DNA of 53,213 nt from Bacteroidia bacterium. GTDB taxonomy: Bacteria > Bacteroidota > Bacteroidia > J057 > JAIXKT01. The position numbers and the translations under genes are program-made. The DNA is taken from NCBI GenBank assembly GCA_026932145.1, contig JAIXKT010000012.1, positions 11,900 to 65,112 of the forward strand, written 5' to 3'. The notes below the pieces were generated by a model that did no database searches, was not told where the DNA came from, and was given only the letters and a program-made list of their open reading frames with translations. Shown here piece by piece: positions 36,341 to 44,644 of this stretch (position 1 is its first letter; each line of letters begins with the position of its first letter).

Positions 36341-38200
36341 TTACTTTTTCTTATTTGCATTAATTGCTGCTTGCTGCTTGTGTTGTTGATTCGCTATCCA
36401 AGCTGCTAACCCTGAAGGTTTTTTGTTTTTGTTGTTTTTAGCTAATTCAATTTCTGCAATTATCTTCTTTTCGTCCACAAAGAGTTTCATCAAATATGTT
36501 TGGGATATTGATAACACGTTTGCTAACAGGTAGTAATAGCTTAATCCGGCAGAGTAGTTGTTTAAAATTCCCAGAAAAATTACCGGCATGAAGTAACTCA
36601 TGTATTTGAATTGAGCCATTTGTGGATTTTTGTCTGAGCCTTGTGCCTGCTGAGTTAAGTAAGTGTATATCAGTGTTGAAATAGTCATTAACAAGGTAAA
36701 CAAGCTGATATGGTCTCCGTAAAATGGTATTTCAAAGCCAAAATCATAGATAGAATCATAGGTAGAAAGGTCATCTGCCCAGAGAAATGATTTTTGTCTA
36801 AGCTGAATAGATGATGGGAAAAAGCTAAACATGGCTATCAAAACCGGAAGTTGCAGCAACATCGGCAAGCACCCTCCAAAAGGATTCACACCCAAACGGT
36901 TCAATAAAGCCATTTTTTCTGTCTGTAGCTTTGTAGGGTCACTTTTATGTTTTGCCTCTAAGTTTTTCATCTCCGGTAACTCATTTACTACCTTCATCTT
37001 AATTTGAGATAAAGAGCTTTTATAGGTAAATGGAAGCGTAATCAGCTTGATTAATATTGCCAATACCAAAATAATGAGGCCATAATTTGAAGTTGCTTTC
37101 TGAAGCAAGTTAAAGCAGGGTAAGATAATCAAACGGTTAATCCAGCGCATAGGTCCGTATCCTAAATAAACCTGCCGTTCAAGCTCTAAATCATAATTTT
37201 GCAACACATAAAAGTCGTTAGGGCCTAAATATAACCGAAAACTGGTTGTATCATGTGGAGCGTGGTGGTAAGGAACTTGTAAAAAAGATTCTAAATATTT
37301 AATATTTGCGGGATTTTTAGGTATTGGATTTAGCTGTAAAGAGGCTGCTTCAAAATTTGTTTGGGAAATCAGGGTGGTGTTGAAGAACTGACTTTTGTGG
37401 GCAACCCACTTAACTGAACCGGTAATATGCTCTTTCTCAATGTCTTTTCCGGTAGCTTTTAGATGGTCAATATCGTCTGCATAATTGTAAAAAGTAGTTA
37501 CTTCTGGGAGCATATTATGTCTGGATTTCTCCGTTTTAGGAATATCCATCGCAAAGTGAATATCAAAATGATTATTTGTTATCAGTTCGGCTAAGCCCAC
37601 AAACCGATATTGACAAGCAACATCATAACGATTTCCGGTAAAAATATAATTGATTTCTAAATACTTACCGCTATCAACTGCTGCCCGATAGGTTAAAAAG
37701 TCTGTTTTTTCTCCCGAGATAAGTTCCGCAGGTTTGTGATAAACCTTAAAGTATAGGTTCTTTGTTTCAATAAGTCTATTTTGGTGTACAAATTGAAATG
37801 ATAGATAGTTATTGGGGTCATTGGGGTAAATAGGATAGTTCTTTTTATCGGAGGTAAAGAAGTTGTTCAGAAAAGCCGATTTAATGCTGCCTCCTTTTCC
37901 CGAAAAAGTAAAGGTGTGCATATCTGTTTTTACGGTTACATCTTCCGAGATTCCGGATGCTATGGTAGCAAACTTACCGTATTCTAAGGTAAGTTTTTTA
38001 TCTATGGAGGTAGTATCCGGCGTAGCAGGAGACAGCGTATCCGGGTTGGCGGGTTTTATCGGTACTTTCTGGGTAATTTTAACTGTATCTGCGTTATGAC
38101 CATTTTTTTGAGAGGGGGAACTCTCCGGGCCCAAAAAAGATGCCCAAATAATCACTAACAAGCTAATGAGAACCAGACCCGTAAGGGTATTCCTATCCAT
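36341..38200 (-). CDS. yidC: Membrane protein insertase YidC
   Basis: Inserts inner-membrane proteins with or without SecYEG. The 619 residues give the Gram-negative layout: an N-terminal membrane helix (TGLVLISLLVIIWASFLG), a large periplasmic beta-domain (about 80-360), then the conserved insertase core. The core includes NYGLIILVLAILIKLITLPF, LNRLGVNPFGGCLPMLLQLP, VLIAMFSFFPSSI and YFMPVIFLGILNNYSAGLSYYY (in segments). The Lys-rich tail is typical. It is divergent from the SRP RNA gene, so two parts of the membrane-targeting path share one intergenic region. Confidence 0.96.
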   Translation of the reverse strand: MDRNTLTGLVLISLLVIIWASFLGPESSPSQKNGHNADTVKITQKVPIKPANPDTLSPATPDTTSIDKKLTLEYGKFATIASGISEDVTVKTDMHTFTFSGKGGSIKSAFLNNFFTSDKKNYPIYPNDPNNYLSFQFVHQNRLIETKNLYFKVYHKPAELISGEKTDFLTYRAAVDSGKYLEINYIFTGNRYDVACQYRFVGLAELITNNHFDIHFAMDIPKTEKSRHNMLPEVTTFYNYADDIDHLKATGKDIEKEHITGSVKWVAHKSQFFNTTLISQTNFEAASLQLNPIPKNPANIKYLESFLQVPYHHAPHDTTSFRLYLGPNDFYVLQNYDLELERQVYLGYGPMRWINRLIILPCFNLLQKATSNYGLIILVLAILIKLITLPFTYKSSLSQIKMKVVNELPEMKNLEAKHKSDPTKLQTEKMALLNRLGVNPFGGCLPMLLQLPVLIAMFSFFPSSIQLRQKSFLWADDLSTYDSIYDFGFEIPFYGDHISLFTLLMTISTLIYTYLTQQAQGSDKNPQMAQFKYMSYFMPVIFLGILNNYSAGLSYYYLLANVLSISQTYLMKLFVDEKKIIAEIELAKNNKNKKPSGLAAWIANQQHKQQAAINANKKK

Positions 38201-38216
38201 ATTTTAGATGTGGCCG

Positions 38217-38224
38217 CAAAACTA
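38217..38224 (-). promoter_or_regulatory. Promoter -7 element of yidC (TAGTTTTG)
   Basis: Exact TAnnTTTG match on the minus strand, 16 bases before the yidC ATG, predicting a short leader. Confidence 0.5.
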
Positions 38225-38419
38225 ATAATTATACAGCAGCAAAATGCGATACAAAATCATCAATAAGCATAAATTTAGGATGAATCATTTTTTTCTAATA
38301 AAGTTATATGAAATTAAATCTTATTTTGGTTAGCAATTGGGTTGTATAGCGTTATGTCAGATATCTTATTTATTAAAAAAAAATTATTTTGGGGTAATGT
38401 TTTTTTAATAAAAAGTATT

Positions 38420-38427
38420 TATCTTTG
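38420..38427 (+). promoter_or_regulatory. Promoter -7 element of the SRP RNA gene (TATCTTTG)
   Basis: Exact TAnnTTTG match six bases before the RNA 5' stem, the right distance for a transcript starting at about 38433. Confidence 0.7.
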
Positions 38428-38432
38428 CAGCC

Positions 38433-38527
38433 GCAAGGCAGTACAACCAGATCCCTGCTAACCCCGCCAGGACCGGAAGGTAGCAACGGCCGCGGGTTGA
38501 TCGGTGTGATACGGCCTTGCTTTTTTT
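38433..38527 (+). ncRNA. ffs: Signal recognition particle RNA, small bacterial (4.5S) type
   Basis: The conserved apical domain reads CCGCCAGGACCGGAAGGTAG with CAACGG after it: a GGAA tetraloop and the Ffh-binding asymmetric loops. The ends pair through GCAAGGC (38433-38439) and GCCTTGC (38514-38520), followed by T7 (38521-38527), which makes a factor-independent terminator. At about 90 nucleotides it is the short, Alu-less form. It lies divergently next to yidC. Confidence 0.93.
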
Positions 38528-38634
38528 ATACTTCTTACAGCCGTTTTTCATCTGAAAAACGAACCCTTTCAAAGAAGTTTTTACCCCAATCAATTTCTTT
38601 GTTGTTCCTTTGTCCCCAAATTGACTCATTTTTT

Positions 38635-40005
38635 ATGAAATTCTGGCTTTTTGTTGTGTGCTTGCTGGGTGCTACCATGCCTCTAAATGCGCAAACTTCG
38701 CTCACTTTATCTCAGTGTTTAACACGTGGAATTGAAAATAATTTATCTTTTCAGCAAATACAGCTAATTAAAGAGCAGTCTGCCAATAATTTAGAGCAAA
38801 CAAAATTAGCTTTTTTCCCGAGCTTAAATGCAAATAATAGCTGGATGACCAATTTCGGTGCCTCTTTTGACCCACAAGTATTTTCCCGCATCAATAAAAC
38901 CACCCATTTTTCAAATCCCAGCCTTTTGATGAATATAACTTTGTTTAATGGTTTAATTCATCACTACGCAAATAAGCAAGCAAAGGCAAATCTAACAGCC
39001 TCCGTTCAATCAGAAGGAAAAATCCGTAATGACTTGCTGGCTAATATTGCCCTCACTTTTTTAAAAGTTGTGATTTCTGAATCCAATAAAGAAATTGCAG
39101 AAAGCAGGTACAAACTCATTAAAAATCAATTAGAAAGAACTAAGTTGTTGGTATCAAGCGGGTCTTTAGCCCAAGGAGAAGAGCTAAACGCTATCTCACA
39201 GTTAGCTACGGAAGAATCCAATCTGATTAATGTAGATTTACAGATAAAACGAGATAAGCTGACGTTAGCACAGTTATTAAACCTAAACCCATTAGAAAAC
39301 TATGTGTTGATCAAACCTGCCATTATGGATATGGCGGACTCCATACCCTCAGTAGAAAAGTTAATTAGTCAAGTATTAAACTCTTGGCCTGATGTGTTGG
39401 AGCAGCAAGCCCGCGTAGAAGCTGCTCTATGGGCGCAAAAACAAACCTTAGCCGGCAGCCTCCCCTCCTTATCCCTAAATGCAAGCCTAAACAGCAACTA
39501 TTCCTCTAACGGAGGAATTACCAAAGTTGACTCTATCGCTACGGTGCAGCAAGGGAGGCTCGTTACTTATCGAGAAAGAGCAAGCCTCCCCAATCAATTT
39601 GGCGATAATTTCAATCAATCTATAAACGTCAATCTTTCAATTCCGATTTTTAATCGGGGGCAGGTTCGCCAAAGCAAACAGAACGCTACTTTAAATATTC
39701 ATAATGCAGAATTACAACTTGATATTGTAAAGCAGCAAGTTACCCAAGAAGTTATTCAGGCTTGGACAGAGACTAAATCTGCAATGGCTGCTTTGCAGGC
39801 GGCACAAGCGCGGGAAACTGCCGCCAATACTGCCTATGATTATGCCGAAAAACGACACCAAAGCGGAAGCATCGACTTTTTTAGATACTTAGAAGCACTC
39901 AATAACTTAACAAACGCCCAGGTAAGCCGAACCATAACCCAATATGACTGGATGCTAAAACGAAAAATGTTAGATTTGTATTTGGGAAAAGAACTTACGT
40001 TCTAA
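38635..40005 (+). CDS. TolC-family outer-membrane efflux channel protein
   Basis: 456 residues from the ATG at 38635. The frame is open further upstream, but that part overlaps the SRP RNA and is not coding. A signal peptide (FWLFVVCLLGATMPLNAQ) is followed by the two-repeat outer-membrane-factor layout of long helices and strands. The first repeat contains SLTLSQCLTRGIENN and LANIALTFLKVVISESNKEI. The second contains LNVNLSIPIFNRGQVRQSK and RHQSGSIDFFRYLEALNNL. Such channels work with RND or ABC exporters. None is adjacent, so the partner and substrate are unknown. The stop precedes the next ATG by one base. Confidence 0.92.
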   Translation: MKFWLFVVCLLGATMPLNAQTSLTLSQCLTRGIENNLSFQQIQLIKEQSANNLEQTKLAFFPSLNANNSWMTNFGASFDPQVFSRINKTTHFSNPSLLMNITLFNGLIHHYANKQAKANLTASVQSEGKIRNDLLANIALTFLKVVISESNKEIAESRYKLIKNQLERTKLLVSSGSLAQGEELNAISQLATEESNLINVDLQIKRDKLTLAQLLNLNPLENYVLIKPAIMDMADSIPSVEKLISQVLNSWPDVLEQQARVEAALWAQKQTLAGSLPSLSLNASLNSNYSSNGGITKVDSIATVQQGRLVTYRERASLPNQFGDNFNQSINVNLSIPIFNRGQVRQSKQNATLNIHNAELQLDIVKQQVTQEVIQAWTETKSAMAALQAAQARETAANTAYDYAEKRHQSGSIDFFRYLEALNNLTNAQVSRTITQYDWMLKRKMLDLYLGKELTF

Positions 40006-40006
40006 A

Positions 40007-41119
40007 ATGTCTTTTGAACGCTATAGCCGTCATACGCTTCTGCCGGAATGGGATTTAACCGCACAGGAAAAAGTCCGGCAAGCCACCATCTTGGTCGTTG
40101 GAGCCGGAGGCTTAGGCTGCCCGGCTCTTCAATATCTCGTTGCTGCCGGCGTTGGAACTATTCATCTCTTTGATGATGACTCAGTATCAGAATCTAACCT
40201 CGCCAGACAAATTCTATACACAGCCAAAGACATCGGAAAACCCAAAGTAACCTGTGCAGCACAATACTTACAGCAGCTAAACCCGGAATCTACCGTGATT
40301 CCACATTTTGAAAAAGTTACCCCTAAGATATTGTCTGACTTTTTGCCACAGATTTCCCTTGTTATGGATGGCTGTGATAACTTCCAAACTCGCTATTGGG
40401 TAAATGATGCTTGTGCAATAATGACTAAACCTTTAGTGTATGGAGCTGTTTATCAGTATGAAGGCCAAATAGCAGTATTTAGCCGAATACTACCTAATGG
40501 ACAACAAACCGGCAATTTGCGGGATATTTTTCCAGATCAACCCACCGGAAAAATAGCTACCTGCGCAGAAGCCGGCGTACTTAATGCTCTTACCGGAGTT
40601 ATCGGCACAATGATGGCCGCAGAAGCCCTAAAAATAATCACCAACATTGGTGATTTAATGGAAAATACCTTGAAAATAATAAATTTAATATCTGGAACAA
40701 CACAAAATATCTACTTTAAACCCAACAACGTACCTATAAATTTCCCAAAAGAGCTTGATTCTCCTACTAACAATTGCTCTGTTTTAGACAAAAATACAGT
40801 AACGAATATTTTACCCAACCAAATTCTTTATTGGAAAAAAAACAATATTTCCTTTCAGCTTGTAGATGTACGCAGTTTAGATGAACGAAACCAATTTTCA
40901 TTAGGCGGGATTCACTGCCCCACCGAAAAGGTAGAAACTGTTATCACAACGCTGAACCCCGAAATTCCTACGGTCTTTTACTGCCATAGCGGCCAAAGAA
41001 GCTATTTCGTTGCCGAAACCTTTGCCGAAAAAGGGTATTTACAAACCTACAACCTCTCTGGAGGTATTCTTCGCTTCAAAAGTGAATATCCTGCTGAAAA
41101 CTCCTTAGACTTAACTTAA
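40007..41119 (+). CDS. ThiF/MoeB-type adenylyltransferase fused to a rhodanese domain
   Basis: 370 residues. The N-terminal E1-like domain activates a ubiquitin-like sulfur carrier. It has P-loop-like VVGAGGLGCPALQYL (31-45), ATP-binding Asp and Arg in DDDSVSESNLARQ, VMDGCDNFQTRYWVND, and catalytic Cys186 in IATCAEAGVLN. The usual zinc-binding CxxC pairs are absent; the first site reads NLRDIFPDQP. The C-terminal rhodanese domain (about 270-365) has its Cys326 loop in YCHSGQRS. This fits thiamine, molybdopterin or thiolation chemistry, but no ThiS or MoaD is nearby. It is translationally close to the TolC gene. Confidence 0.88.
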   Translation: MSFERYSRHTLLPEWDLTAQEKVRQATILVVGAGGLGCPALQYLVAAGVGTIHLFDDDSVSESNLARQILYTAKDIGKPKVTCAAQYLQQLNPESTVIPHFEKVTPKILSDFLPQISLVMDGCDNFQTRYWVNDACAIMTKPLVYGAVYQYEGQIAVFSRILPNGQQTGNLRDIFPDQPTGKIATCAEAGVLNALTGVIGTMMAAEALKIITNIGDLMENTLKIINLISGTTQNIYFKPNNVPINFPKELDSPTNNCSVLDKNTVTNILPNQILYWKKNNISFQLVDVRSLDERNQFSLGGIHCPTEKVETVITTLNPEIPTVFYCHSGQRSYFVAETFAEKGYLQTYNLSGGILRFKSEYPAENSLDLT

Positions 41120-41194
41120 AATACGATAACCGCTTATTTTTCAGTACAATATAACAAAGTGCTATTTCCACACCCAAAAACCCTTAAATCTACC

Positions 41195-41202
41195 TAACTT
41201 TG
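41195..41202 (+). promoter_or_regulatory. Promoter -7 element for the gene at 41207 (TAACTTTG)
   Basis: Exact TAnnTTTG match only four bases before the ATG, so the transcript should be leaderless or nearly so. No other ATG is available before the signal peptide. Confidence 0.5.
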
Positions 41203-41206
41203 TATT

Positions 41207-41914
41207 ATGGCCGATAGGTATCAGCATTCAATAACAAAACTATTCCGCAGACTATTTTTTTTTAGTTTACTTTTTGTTTATGTATCGGGTTTTTCTCAGC
41301 ATAATTCTTTGTCCGGAAAAACAGTAGCGGTGTATATCTCTAAAAAGAACCTGCTTTTTGATGCTGCCTATTTTAAGCCATTAGCATATTATTTACAAGT
41401 AAATGACTCATTAGGTTTATCAGAAGAAGATTTAAAGTTAGGTGTTAGTGTTAAATTAGGCTATTTTTTGCAGCAAGAAATAGCGCGTTTAACGGGTGCT
41501 CACGTAATATTCTTAAACGCTGACCCTGCATTAGCGAAGCCATTTTTAGAATATTATGACGATTCTCGCCCGAACCCGCGACTAAATACATACTTACCAA
41601 AAGTAGATTATATTTTTTATGTGTCTGCTATCAACCTGAGTACGATTACAGAGAGCCAATTATGGGTTATTTCCAATAAGTTGATCAATGAAAAGAAAAA
41701 GCGTTTTATTGGGAAAGCTACTTTTATTTGGGAAAAATCTGGCGATGTTAAGGCATATAAGCGGTCAGATTTAGTTTGGTCTAATGGTGCAACTACTCCA
41801 CCGGAAGGATTTCAGGATTTTTTTCAGGCACAAGAGCAATCCGGAGAGGCAGCTAAATTATTGGCTAACCTCTGCAACGCTTTCTGGACACAATTAGATA
41901 TGAATAACCCCTAA
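41207..41914 (+). CDS. Secreted protein of unknown function
   Basis: 235 residues. An N-terminal positively charged region and hydrophobic helix (RRLFFFSLLFVYVSGFSQ) look like a signal peptide. The mature part begins SGKTVAVYISKKN and contains LGYFLQQEIARLTGAHVIFL and KVDYIFYVSAINLST, an alternating alpha-beta pattern without motifs I recognise. It ends two bases from the convergent stop of the metalloprotease gene. The promoter lies four bases before its start, so it is not simply the tail of the TolC-ThiF run. Confidence 0.7.
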   Translation: MADRYQHSITKLFRRLFFFSLLFVYVSGFSQHNSLSGKTVAVYISKKNLLFDAAYFKPLAYYLQVNDSLGLSEEDLKLGVSVKLGYFLQQEIARLTGAHVIFLNADPALAKPFLEYYDDSRPNPRLNTYLPKVDYIFYVSAINLSTITESQLWVISNKLINEKKKRFIGKATFIWEKSGDVKAYKRSDLVWSNGATTPPEGFQDFFQAQEQSGEAAKLLANLCNAFWTQLDMNNP

Positions 41915-41916
41915 AC

Positions 41917-42471
41917 CTAACGGCGAGGTGGCGGATATAACAGCAACACCCAAGTCAGTTGTTTTAACAAGTTTTCTTCTTGTTTATAGTTCGGTAGATA
42001 GTTTTTTACCCATTCCCAAAACCGTGCAGAGTGATTCATTTCTCTTAAATGCATCAGTTCGTGAACCAGTACATAGTCAATGACGGATTTAGGCAGTAAA
42101 ATCAGCCGCCAATTTAAGTTAATATTTTTTTTACTTGAGCAGCTACCCCACTTTGACCGGTGCTCTTTTATTCGAGCAGTGTTATAAGAAAGTTGGCAAA
42201 ATTCGGCTATTTCTTGGAGGCGGTTTGTAAGATACCGACGAGCAATTTGTATTAAAACGTTTCTCAAAATAGCTTGATGATTAAGCGGAGGCTTAGGGAT
42301 ACCGACTACCAACGTTGATTGCTTAAAAGAAAAAGTAGGCACTTGAACACCTACTTGATAGTTTACCTCAGATACGTTTCCAAACAGCCATACTTGACGG
42401 GTTGCATTTTGGTGCAGTGTAGCTATTTTTGCCATTATTTCAACGCGGGAGGTAGCTGCGTTGTCAGTCAT
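41917..42471 (-). CDS. YgjP-type zinc metalloprotease (DUF45/M48-like)
   Basis: 184 residues, somewhat short for the family (often about 230). The C-terminal catalytic part is complete: EHRSKWGSCSSKKNINLNWR (103-122), zinc motif HELMH (137-141), third ligand His147 in MNHSARFWEWV. YgjP-like proteins are cytosolic Wss1- or SprT-like peptidases with poorly known substrates. It overlaps the end of the OmpA lipoprotein gene by eight bases, so the two are probably coupled. Confidence 0.86.
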   Translation of the reverse strand: MTDNAATSRVEIMAKIATLHQNATRQVWLFGNVSEVNYQVGVQVPTFSFKQSTLVVGIPKPPLNHQAILRNVLIQIARRYLTNRLQEIAEFCQLSYNTARIKEHRSKWGSCSSKKNINLNWRLILLPKSVIDYVLVHELMHLREMNHSARFWEWVKNYLPNYKQEENLLKQLTWVLLLYPPPRR

Positions 42472-43399
42472 TGGGTTTTAGCTGTTGATACAAAACATCT
42501 AATTTCGGTATCAAGATTAACTCTGTCCGGCGGTTTTGGCTTCTTGCTTCGGGAGTAGATGCCGAATTTTTGGGTAGATAGGAAGCTCTACCGGTAGCTA
42601 CCAGTCGTTTAGGCGAAACCTGACATTCATCCGTTAAAAAGCGAATTACCGCAGTAGCCCGAAAAACACTCAAATCCCAGTTATCTTCCACACAGTCAAT
42701 ATTTTTCACCATTTGGTCATCGGTGTGGCCTTCTACCGAAATAAGCCAATCTTTTTGTTTGTTGAGTACTTTCGCTATTTCACGTAAGGCTCGTTTGCCG
42801 TTTTTGTCTAAGCGGGCACTGGCAGAAGGAAATAATAATTGATTGGAGAGCGTAACATAGACGCGTCCATTTTTTACTTGGATATTTGGGGATTCGTTCG
42901 GGTTTCCCATACCTAATAATACTTCTGCGAGGCTTTTGCGTAGCTGCTCGTTGGCGGCATCGCGGGCTTTAAGGTCTTTTTCGGCAATTTTAAGGCGTTG
43001 CTCCCGCGCCAATAAATCTTTTTGCATTGCCTCCAATGAGCGAATCAGTTCCCGTACTTCACGCGAACTGCTATTTCGCAGCACCGAATATTGCTGCTGA
43101 ATTAAATTCAAGGAATCTCGTAGCTGCAGGGCAAGTTCAGATTGCCCTAAAACAGAATCCCTAACCGTTTGCAACAACGCTAAAAGGCTATCCTGTGTCT
43201 TTTTTTGAGAAATTCTTTCTGCATTTAAAACCGCATTTAAAGAATCACAAACCTGCGCTTGCTTACTCACATCGAGTTGCTGCTGACGCAATTTAGCATT
43301 TGCCTCTTGGTTCTTTTGAGCCAATGATTTGTATTTCTTTGATGAAACACAACTCCCAAGCAAACAAGTTATGATAGATAGAAAAATCCAGCTTCTCAT
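42464..43399 (-). CDS. OmpA-family peptidoglycan-binding lipoprotein
   Basis: 311 residues from the ATG at 43397-43399. An upstream start (43435) would add 12 residues before the signal. The lipobox LLGSC follows a typical hydrophobic segment, so it is a lipoprotein. A long Gln- and Leu-rich coiled coil (about 25-150) follows. The C-terminal OmpA domain has ISVEGHTDDQMV and the conserved Asp and Arg residues for diaminopimelate binding, LSVFRATAVIRFLTDE, and SQNRRTELILIPK. It anchors the outer membrane to the cell wall. A near-consensus -7 element (TACTTTTA, 43413-43420) is 13 bases upstream. Confidence 0.92.
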   Translation of the reverse strand: MRSWIFLSIITCLLGSCVSSKKYKSLAQKNQEANAKLRQQQLDVSKQAQVCDSLNAVLNAERISQKKTQDSLLALLQTVRDSVLGQSELALQLRDSLNLIQQQYSVLRNSSSREVRELIRSLEAMQKDLLAREQRLKIAEKDLKARDAANEQLRKSLAEVLLGMGNPNESPNIQVKNGRVYVTLSNQLLFPSASARLDKNGKRALREIAKVLNKQKDWLISVEGHTDDQMVKNIDCVEDNWDLSVFRATAVIRFLTDECQVSPKRLVATGRASYLPKNSASTPEARSQNRRTELILIPKLDVLYQQLKPND

Positions 43400-43576
43400 C
43401 TCTAAATTTGGGTAAAAGTACAGGTTTTTGACCAACTCAGGGGAAGATAAATTTCGACAACGAACCCAATAGTTCCCAATAGCTGTGTTGTTGATAATTT
43501 TAACTTCAATATTTTTGGCAACTATGTAGTTTATTTCAAGATTTATCTATCTATTCAATCTTTGATTTCCTGATTT

Positions 43577-44641
43577 ATGGCCGGTTTGTCTATATTTGTC
43601 AATAGAAAAGTGCTACAAACTTCCAGCTCCCCCCCCAATCAGGTAACTACGTTTCTGGTTATTCGTTTTTCAGCCATTGGAGATATAATTCTGACAACTC
43701 CGGTTTTGGCACTCATCAAAAAACATTATCCCGAAGCGCAAGTTCATTTTTTGGTAAAACCCAAATTTGCAACCGTACTTTCTAATATACCTTACATTGA
43801 CAAAGTAATTGTATTTAATACTTTCAGAAAAATTCTTTCGGAATTAAGGCAAAACCAATATAGCTATATTTTTGACTTACAAAATAGTTTACGTAGTTAT
43901 CTGCTGTGCAAGCTGTTACCTTTTCCATCAATAGCGGTAGATAAGCAGAATATTCAGAAATTTAGGATGACGTTTTTTAAACGCAGGCTTCAAGTTCCGC
44001 ATATTGTTATTCGTTATTGCAACGTATTGCAGCAAATAAATATCCAAGAAGCACCGGAGAAGTTACTCTTTTCATCAGAATCAACAACTGAAATTCAATA
44101 TCAGGTTTCTGAACTTAAAAAACATTCTCTACCTGTTGTTGCAGCGGTATTGGGTGCTACTCATTTTACCAAACGTTGGCCGTACGAATACTGGGTAACT
44201 GCTTTAAACCAAATAGGTTGGCCGGTTATTTTATTAGGTGGTCAGGCAGAACAAAAAGCTATTTCACATTTAATAAGCCGCTTAGAAATTCCGTCTTTTA
44301 ATGCTTGTGGGTTACTGACATTAGCTCAATCGGCGGCTTGTATTCAAGAAACCGATATTGTGATAAGCCACGATACCGGCCTGATGCATATCGCTGCCGC
44401 TTTTCAGAAACCCATTGTTTCTATCTGGGGAAATACCGTCCCCGAATTTGGAATGTATCCTTGGCAAACCAATTGGTTATCAGCAGAGGTAGAACTTTCT
44501 TGCAGACCTTGCCACAAAATCGGATACCCAAAATGCCCGCAGCAACATTTTCGATGTATGCTTGAAAATTACCCGGAAAAAATAGCCACCCTAACCAAAC
44601 AGCTATGGAACTATCACCTACAAAACCCTTATACAAAATAA
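43577..44641 (+). CDS. Family 9 glycosyltransferase (heptosyltransferase-like)
   Basis: 354 residues. The GT-B fold is typical of ADP-heptose:LPS heptosyltransferases: N-terminal LVIRFSAIGDIILTTPVLAL, then PEAQVHFLVKPKFA, a central ATHFTKRWPYEYWV, and the C-terminal donor site DIVISHDTGLMHIAAAFQKP followed by SIWGNTVPEFGMYPW. It most likely adds a sugar to the lipopolysaccharide core at the inner membrane. The exact sugar is not known in Bacteroidota. Its stop is three bases before the nuoD-like gene, so the two may share a transcript. Confidence 0.92.
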   Translation: MAGLSIFVNRKVLQTSSSPPNQVTTFLVIRFSAIGDIILTTPVLALIKKHYPEAQVHFLVKPKFATVLSNIPYIDKVIVFNTFRKILSELRQNQYSYIFDLQNSLRSYLLCKLLPFPSIAVDKQNIQKFRMTFFKRRLQVPHIVIRYCNVLQQINIQEAPEKLLFSSESTTEIQYQVSELKKHSLPVVAAVLGATHFTKRWPYEYWVTALNQIGWPVILLGGQAEQKAISHLISRLEIPSFNACGLLTLAQSAACIQETDIVISHDTGLMHIAAAFQKPIVSIWGNTVPEFGMYPWQTNWLSAEVELSCRPCHKIGYPKCPQQHFRCMLENYPEKIATLTKQLWNYHLQNPYTK

Positions 44642-44644
44642 CTT

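Noticed and set aside
38425-38634. Upstream extension of the TolC-type gene by 70 codons
   Set aside because: That stretch is the SRP RNA; the signal peptide starts at the ATG at 38635.
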